From the NCBI RefSeq assembly GCF_017916325.1, contig NC_090169.1, positions 872,001 through 936,000 on the forward strand: 64,000 nucleotides of DNA. The letters are read 5' to 3'. Below, in pieces: positions 58,847 through 64,000 of this stretch; the first letter of the stretch is position 1, and each line of letters begins with the position of its first letter. Position numbers and translations under genes: made by a program. The notes beneath the pieces are model-generated. The model ran no database searches. It was not told where the DNA came from and saw nothing but the letters and a program-made list of their open reading frames with translations. This stretch comes from Leishmania martiniquensis. Its lineage: Eukaryota > Euglenozoa > Kinetoplastea > Trypanosomatida > Trypanosomatidae.

Positions 58847-61412
58847 TATTACAAGGCCCTTGCTGCCTCCTCGCTTCGTCCTGTCTACCTCTGTGTTTCA
58901 GTCGATGTTCGTCCCCCGCAACAATGACGACACACACGGTCAGCGTTTCGACGATGCCGTCTTGCCACCGTTTATCTGATAGGCGAGGATGTGAGTACGC
59001 ACAGGCAAAGGCGAATCGGCGTGGCGGTCCTGCGCGTAAGCCGGCACGCCCTCTCTGTCAGTCCTCTTCTTTTTTTTTCGAGATCTATGAGTGTTACCGA
59101 AGGTGTGGAGGAGGTGTCTGATACAGAGGTGGGGCTTGCTCACCACGTGGTAGCGTCGTTGCCTTGCGATGTGGAGAGGGTAAAGCAGTGGGCCTGGGCT
59201 TCTATGTCGCTCACGTGAGGGCAGACACCTGTACCAATTTACAGGATCCCGAACGCAACAGAAAGGAGGCTGCCTGGACAGCTGTGGAGCAGGCGCCACC
59301 CCACAAACCTTTGTACTCGCTGAACGGTGCAAACAAAAAAGCACACGCACACGCACGTCGCGAAACAAACAGCGAAGAGTCTGAAAGAGGTGGGGGTGGA
59401 GATGAAGAATGTTGCGCCACTGAAAGAGGGAAAACAACGTCAACACGCAGGAAAGGACAGATGTGGGAGAAAAAAAAGAAAGAGCTATTCGCGCCAATCT
59501 GCTACGGAATTCAGACGAGAAAAAAGGAAAGATATCCGTGCGCGTGTATGTGCGTGTGAAAGAGGCTGTGTGCGTGTGGAGGGTGGGGGGCGCTTGTGAG
59601 TCGGTGGGAGGGGGCGAGGTGGAAGGGAGTAGACGTCGCGGGAGTAGTCTTAACAAGATGCACAGCGCAAGCGAGTAAGCAAGGGCGGGCGGAACCGAAG
59701 CTGTGGTTGACACCGACGGTAGTCAGTGTCTCTAAAAGGGAGGGGAAAGGCGCGAGAGAGAAACGGTGGAAGTCTGGCGGCGGACCGAGTGGAATACCGA
59801 TGGGCAATCCACTTTCCTGTGGGGCAAGCGAGAAACTGAGAGGGCCCCAGACACAAACTGCGCCGCACGCACCAAACCAAAGTGGAGCTGCTGCTTACGG
59901 ATGAGGGAGGCGATAAGAGGCGGCTCGAGCGCCTCCCGTCTAGAGGTCCGTAGTCAGAAGCAAGGAGCGAAAGAGGGCCGTTGCTCTGCGCCAGCACAGC
60001 AGCTGCCGGGGAGGGAGAGAGAGAGAGACAAATACACGGCCGCAGTTCGCTTCTCTTCAATGTGGAAAAGGGACTCTCCGAGGAACAAAGAGGAGGCGTG
60101 GGTGGCCGTCCCTCCGTACGAAAAAGGAACGCAGAGGGGAAGAGAGAAAGCCACGATGGAATGCCACCGGCGTGTGGATGGCCGGGTGGAGAGGGGCGTC
60201 AGAGGCACGAGGACGGTGTGGGCGCCGTCGAGAAGGAAAAGTTGGAGGAGGCAGAAGGAGAAAGGGTAACGGCAGAAGCACGGGCGCTTCAGAGCAGGAA
60301 GGGGAAGGAGGTGGGGAGGGGGCTATTTTCTCACAGCAATGCCTATTTCTCATCAGCACAGAGCCACCCCAGCTCCTATCGTGCGAAGAGGGAGATGGAG
60401 ATGCCCTCTCTCCCGTGCTGCCCTTGGCGATAGGGGTGTAAAGGCAAAGAGAAGAATAGAAAGCCGCCCACACATGAGTGGCGCCTGTGCATTCATGATG
60501 ATTGGCATCGTCCTCATCTCAATGGCACTTGCTTTAGTTTCAGGCTGCCATCGACTTCTTCGTTGGCGCTGCCATTTGGTCACTGCTCTCTTGAGCTTTT
60601 CCTCACACACACACACACACGCCACAGTTCCACCCTTTCCCACTTCTCTAGGAGGGAGGGAGGGGGAGGCGGAGAAAGGGGAAAGGTTGTGCGCGCAGAC
60701 ACGTCCTAACGCGCGCACAAGTATAAGAATCTTTCAGCCTGCGGAGCTCGCCGTGCGAATATATATCTATGTATATTGCTACATTGTCACCTGCTAGGCG
60801 TGCCCCCCTCCACAGTCCAATCACTAGCAGAAAACAACCACACAAAGACGTGCCCGCGCCGCCCTCATACCCTCCCTTTACTGCCCGAGCGCAGATGAGG
60901 CAGTCACACGCATCCACAAATCATGCAATCGCCCACGAAAAAGAAAGACAACTGTGTGCACATGCGGCCCCCACTCCGAACGTGTACGTGAACGAAAACA
61001 ACAACGTGGCGACAACTGTGATTAATCTCTCCCCCACCCACACCCACGAAGAAGGCGAAAAAAAGGGGAACGGTGCATTTAACATTGTGCCAGCGCATCC
61101 GTGTGCGACAGGGAGGAGAGGAGACTGGGGGGCGGGGGGGTGGAAGCTGGAGAGAGGCAAACTAGAGCGTGTACACACACTCGCTCGACACAGCCAGCAC
61201 GAACAAAAGGAGCCTTTCTGAGATCGCAATTCGGTTTAGAATGAGGCGTCAGAGCCATAGCTCGCGCAGAGCTATGGCTCCAGGAAAAAAAGGGGGAAAG
61301 AAAAAGGGCAGTGAGGCAGGAAGGCAGCGCTTGGAGCAGGGAGGGCAAACAAGCAGTACGGAGACGCGCCGCCAAAGAAGTCATTGCAACAAAACCAAAG
61401 CAAACGGCACCG
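58847..61412. other. intergenic region, TPR/J gene to zinc-ribbon gene
   Basis: This holds the 3' UTR of the 188-aa gene and distal leader of the TPR/J gene. Features include a CA repeat at 60605-60620, a G-rich tract at 61127-61140 and a perfect hairpin at 61252-61280. Purine-rich plus-strand sequence dominates 59.3-60.3 kb. No gene is seen. Confidence 0.5.
61252..61280. other. perfect 12-bp-stem hairpin in a 3' UTR
   Basis: GAGCCATAGCTC (61252-61263) and GAGCTATGGCTC (61269-61280) are exact reverse complements around a 5-base loop (GCGCA). The element lies 133 bases downstream of the stop codon of the 188-aa gene, inside its probable 3' UTR. Such a long perfect stem is rare by chance and could be a stability or processing element. 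Confidence 0.55.
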
Positions 61413-61979
61413 CTATGCGTGTGCCCTCAAGCGCTTTCGCAGCTTCTCCGCCTCCTGACGCAGACGGCTATCGGACTTAGTTCCCTTACATTCTTTGCAC
61501 TTCCAACCGTGTGCGCGGTGAATCATGCCGGGAATGTTGTAGCGGCCGCACACCACGCACAGCCGCGGCAGCACCGCGACATTCGAAGATGAACGGTCCT
61601 CACTACCCGATCTGGATTGAACGCTACTCGTCGTCGCGGTGCCAAAGCTTCCCTGCAGATCGGCCGTTCCCGAGGCGCTGAAGATGCTTTCCGCAAGGGG
61701 GACCAAGAACTCAATGGGGATAGACATGAAAAGGGGGTAGCGGTAGCCGGCTGGGGAGAGGTTCGTGGGGCGGAACTGAACCATTACAAGATTATCGCCC
61801 GTGTAACGCACCGCGACACCTTCAAGCTTGCCGAAGCACACCTGCTCCATCGCCTCGCACCAGTAGCTGTCCGTGAGGTGCTTGCGCAGAGAGGCGCTTG
61901 AGGCAAGAATGAGGTAGGACTCTCCAGGCGTGGCAAAGGAGGAGTTGCGCGGCGACTGCTTTTCAATGCGGAACGGCAT
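61413..61979 (-). CDS. hypothetical zinc-ribbon protein, 188 aa
   Basis: I do not recognise the family. The frame opens with a GTG at 62090, but the first in-frame ATG is at 61979 (MPFRIEKQSPRNSS). Residues 20-100 form a compact hydrophobic/charged domain (ESYLILASSASLRKHL; DNLVMVQFRPTNLSP). A Ser/Thr-rich linker (102-134) follows. The C-terminal part has Cys141, Cys144, Cys161 and Cys164 (LCVVC, 16 residues, KCKEC), a clear zinc-ribbon spacing, followed by a basic helix (RLRQEAEKLRKRLRAHA). The basic end may bind nucleic acid. No membrane helix or targeting signal is seen. Confidence 0.78.
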   Translation of the reverse strand: MPFRIEKQSPRNSSFATPGESYLILASSASLRKHLTDSYWCEAMEQVCFGKLEGVAVRYTGDNLVMVQFRPTNLSPAGYRYPLFMSIPIEFLVPLAESIFSASGTADLQGSFGTATTSSVQSRSGSEDRSSSNVAVLPRLCVVCGRYNIPGMIHRAHGWKCKECKGTKSDSRLRQEAEKLRKRLRAHA

Positions 61980-63909
61980 TCTCGCGCAGGCAGAGGCAAT
62001 GGAAAACAGATGCTGTGCGGAATCAGATGCGAATGCGCAGCTCTCAGTGAGCAAAATATAACGCGTCAGCGCAAGCGACACAAAGCCCACACCAGACGAG
62101 TCGTGTATGTGTCGGTGCGTATACTTGTTGCACAGGAAGGTATGGGGGGAGGGGGGAAGGGAAGGGAAGGGAAGGGAAAGAAATTCAGCAGCAACAGCTT
62201 ACATACGAGACGGTGAAAGAGAACCGCAATTATATATATATATATACTTATATAAGAAAAGAGCAGTCGTGGAATGAAAGGGGGTCCCACTCTCTCTCCC
62301 TCCTCTTATCGCGCCGCTCCTCGCCTCTCGATGCCGGTGCTTTTGGAGTGTGGGAAATGCGCTGCAAGGCTTACGGGGGGGATGAGGGATGCAAAACGAG
62401 CAGGAAAGGGGGGGAAAAGGAGACAATGAAGAAAGCGCTCAATTTCGCAGGCGCGCGCGCACACACAGACAGACAGAGAGAGAGGTGCGAGTGAGGGGGA
62501 GAGAGGGAAAAGGGAGATGGCGGCACAGAACGAAGAGGGAAAGACAGAGAAAGAGAGAGACAAAAGAGGAAAGCTCAGAATAACAGAAAGCAACTACAGC
62601 AGCGGCGGCGACCTCTAGCACCACCAGAAGGTGAGGGCCGAGGAGAGGGCAGGCAGGGCGGAAAGGCACGGAGGGAATGTGAAGGGCAGAAGAGGGCGCC
62701 ACCTTGCGTTAAGTTCCTTTTCCTTTCGAACTTTTTTGTGCGATTTGCCGTTCTCTGTACGTTTGTGCGTTAGCCTCTCATGCGTCCATTCGCTCAACCG
62801 CTCGCTCGCTTTCTCCCGGCGCGCTTAGGGAGCTCACTGCTACGTTGGCTTAGAGTGGTAGTACGAGTGAGAAAGAGGCCGAGACAATAACGGCGATAGG
62901 TTAAATCTTTGATGATGTTCGTGAGAGAGAGAGAAGGGGTTCAGCAAGGGCCCAGGAAGTATTGGATAAGCATCTCAGCAATCAAAGGTAAGCTAGGTAC
63001 AGAACAAAGACACGCGTCGCAGTTCGTCCTGATACCCCTTCTCTTTGAGGCAGCTCGCTGCGTCCCGCTGAGCGCTTCATGTCGAGCGATATCGTAGATG
63101 AAGTATTCTCACGGCTGCTTTTCGTCGTGTTTCACGTTGCCACCTCCCGTAAACTTCTGTGCCAGTGTGGCGTCAAGGGCATTGCTACGGTGAGCTGCCA
63201 CCGGAGAAAAAACAATGAGTAAGGGAGAGAGGCACCCTGGACCTCCGACTTTTTTGCGTCATTCGTTCGCCTGCTTCACGCTTCACAGCAAGAGACGCGT
63301 GCGTGCTTCCTACACCCGTCACAACATTGACGTCCGCTGAAACGTCAAGACACTTACGCGAACGCACACAACCAAACACAAAACTGAAAAGCGTGAAAAG
63401 CCAAATGTGCCCTCCAGAACGCATGATTGGGGAAAAGAAAGAGAGAGGGGGGGCAGAGCTGATGAAACATCGAATGATGGCAGCACGACACAAGGTACGC
63501 AAGGACGTGCGCGCAGACACGAATGAGTAAGGGGCGCTGCACATGAGCAGCGAGAGGGCTGATAAAAACGAAGGCCCTACTACAGGTGGAAGGAAGCTGA
63601 GGGAGGAAGAAAGGGGCGGCTCGCGGTCAAAGCAAAAGAGCGCGAAGCAACGCGACACGCACAGACACATCCGCACATTGAAGTGGCCCATGTGCGCTCG
63701 AGTCCTAGAAGAAGAGAAGGACGAAAATGGAAGAAAGTATCAGCCATCTGCCTCACATCTGCGCATCTACACTGGCGTACACGTCCTTCCACACGCACCC
63801 TGCCTCCTCCGCGTGTTGCCCTGTTCCCTCCTCGTTGCCCCAACAGCTCCCCCCTTCGCCCTTTCCACACGCGCAAAGCACAAAGCGTAGGAGAGAAAAG
63901 GAGCGATAC
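61980..63909. other. intergenic region, zinc-ribbon gene to partial CDS
   Basis: This holds the 3' UTR of the gene cut by the window edge and the leader of the zinc-ribbon gene. A TA repeat lies at 62230-62246, and purine-rich plus-strand tracts at 62135-62185 and 62390-62580 could serve as splice signals. No gene is seen. Confidence 0.5.
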
Positions 63910-64000
63910 TCACGCAGGCGGCACAGCCGTGTCCGGCGCGGTCGCATCATCAGCGGAGGCCTCTACAGGTAGAAGGCCCGCCTCGGCTATGAACCCCAGC
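63910..64000 (-). CDS. C-terminal end of an unknown protein (partial)
   Basis: The last 91 bases read on the minus strand as 29 codons plus a TGA stop at 63910-63912, giving an Ala/Asp/Pro-rich end (LGFIAEAGLLPVEASADD and a short tail). Third codon positions are GC-rich and residues are unlike the low-complexity intergenic frames, so this is probably the 3' end of the next gene upstream in the transcription unit. The gene continues beyond the window; its identity cannot be told. Confidence 0.4.
   Translation of the reverse strand, partial: LGFIAEAGLLPVEASADDATAPDTAVPPA

Noticed and set aside
1..64000. Strand-switch region, CRISPR array, rRNA, tRNA or spliced-leader RNA genes
   Set aside because: All supported genes are on one strand, and no array of spaced repeats or RNA gene could be recognised by reading.

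Overview
The window looks like a piece of a trypanosomatid chromosome, most likely Leishmania or a close relative (Leishmaniinae). Every gene I can support is intronless and on the minus strand, as in a directional polycistronic unit transcribed from high to low coordinates. Long intergenic spaces, GC-rich third codon positions and polypyrimidine-AG signals (purine tracts on the plus strand) just upstream of start codons point to trans-splicing. The gene set is also trypanosomatid-like: mitoribosomal bL32, centrin, AP-2 sigma (lost in African trypanosomes) and several lineage-type unknown proteins. There is no operon promoter, CRISPR array or RNA gene that I can support.

In transcription order from the right edge the genes are: the last 29 codons of an unknown protein; a 188-aa zinc-ribbon protein; a 798-aa TPR/J-domain co-chaperone; the ALG2 mannosyltransferase; a class-IV PLP-aminotransferase-like protein; an unknown 334-aa protein; centrin; an unknown 362-aa Ser-rich protein; a histone-fold (NF-YC/POLE4-like) protein; a CCDC6-like coiled-coil protein; an unknown 192-aa protein; asparaginyl-tRNA synthetase; AP-2 sigma; EMC5; mitoribosomal bL32; an unknown 603-aa protein; twinfilin; an unknown 756-aa protein; an EHD-like dynamin-family ATPase; and a Prp43/DHX15-like helicase. 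They are housekeeping genes of unrelated pathways (RNA processing, translation, ER insertion and glycosylation, endocytosis, cytoskeleton), as usual for such units.

Two dispersed direct repeats stand out. A ~597-bp, almost identical, SIDER-like sequence occurs at 5642-6238 and 26194-26790, each in the 3' flank of a gene. A 1.41-kb sequence occurs at 36723-38134 and 43501-44909 with only three differences. It lies in an unusually gene-poor 14-kb interval (31.5-45.8 kb) and carries a long plus-strand open frame. Both pairs are in direct orientation, so either could mediate deletion or circular amplification of what lies between.

The most interesting protein observation is that asparaginyl-tRNA synthetase (class II) carries an N-terminal region resembling the two-part N-terminal domain of eukaryotic glutaminyl-tRNA synthetase (class I). 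Its reading frame also stays open for 312 codons upstream of the chosen start.
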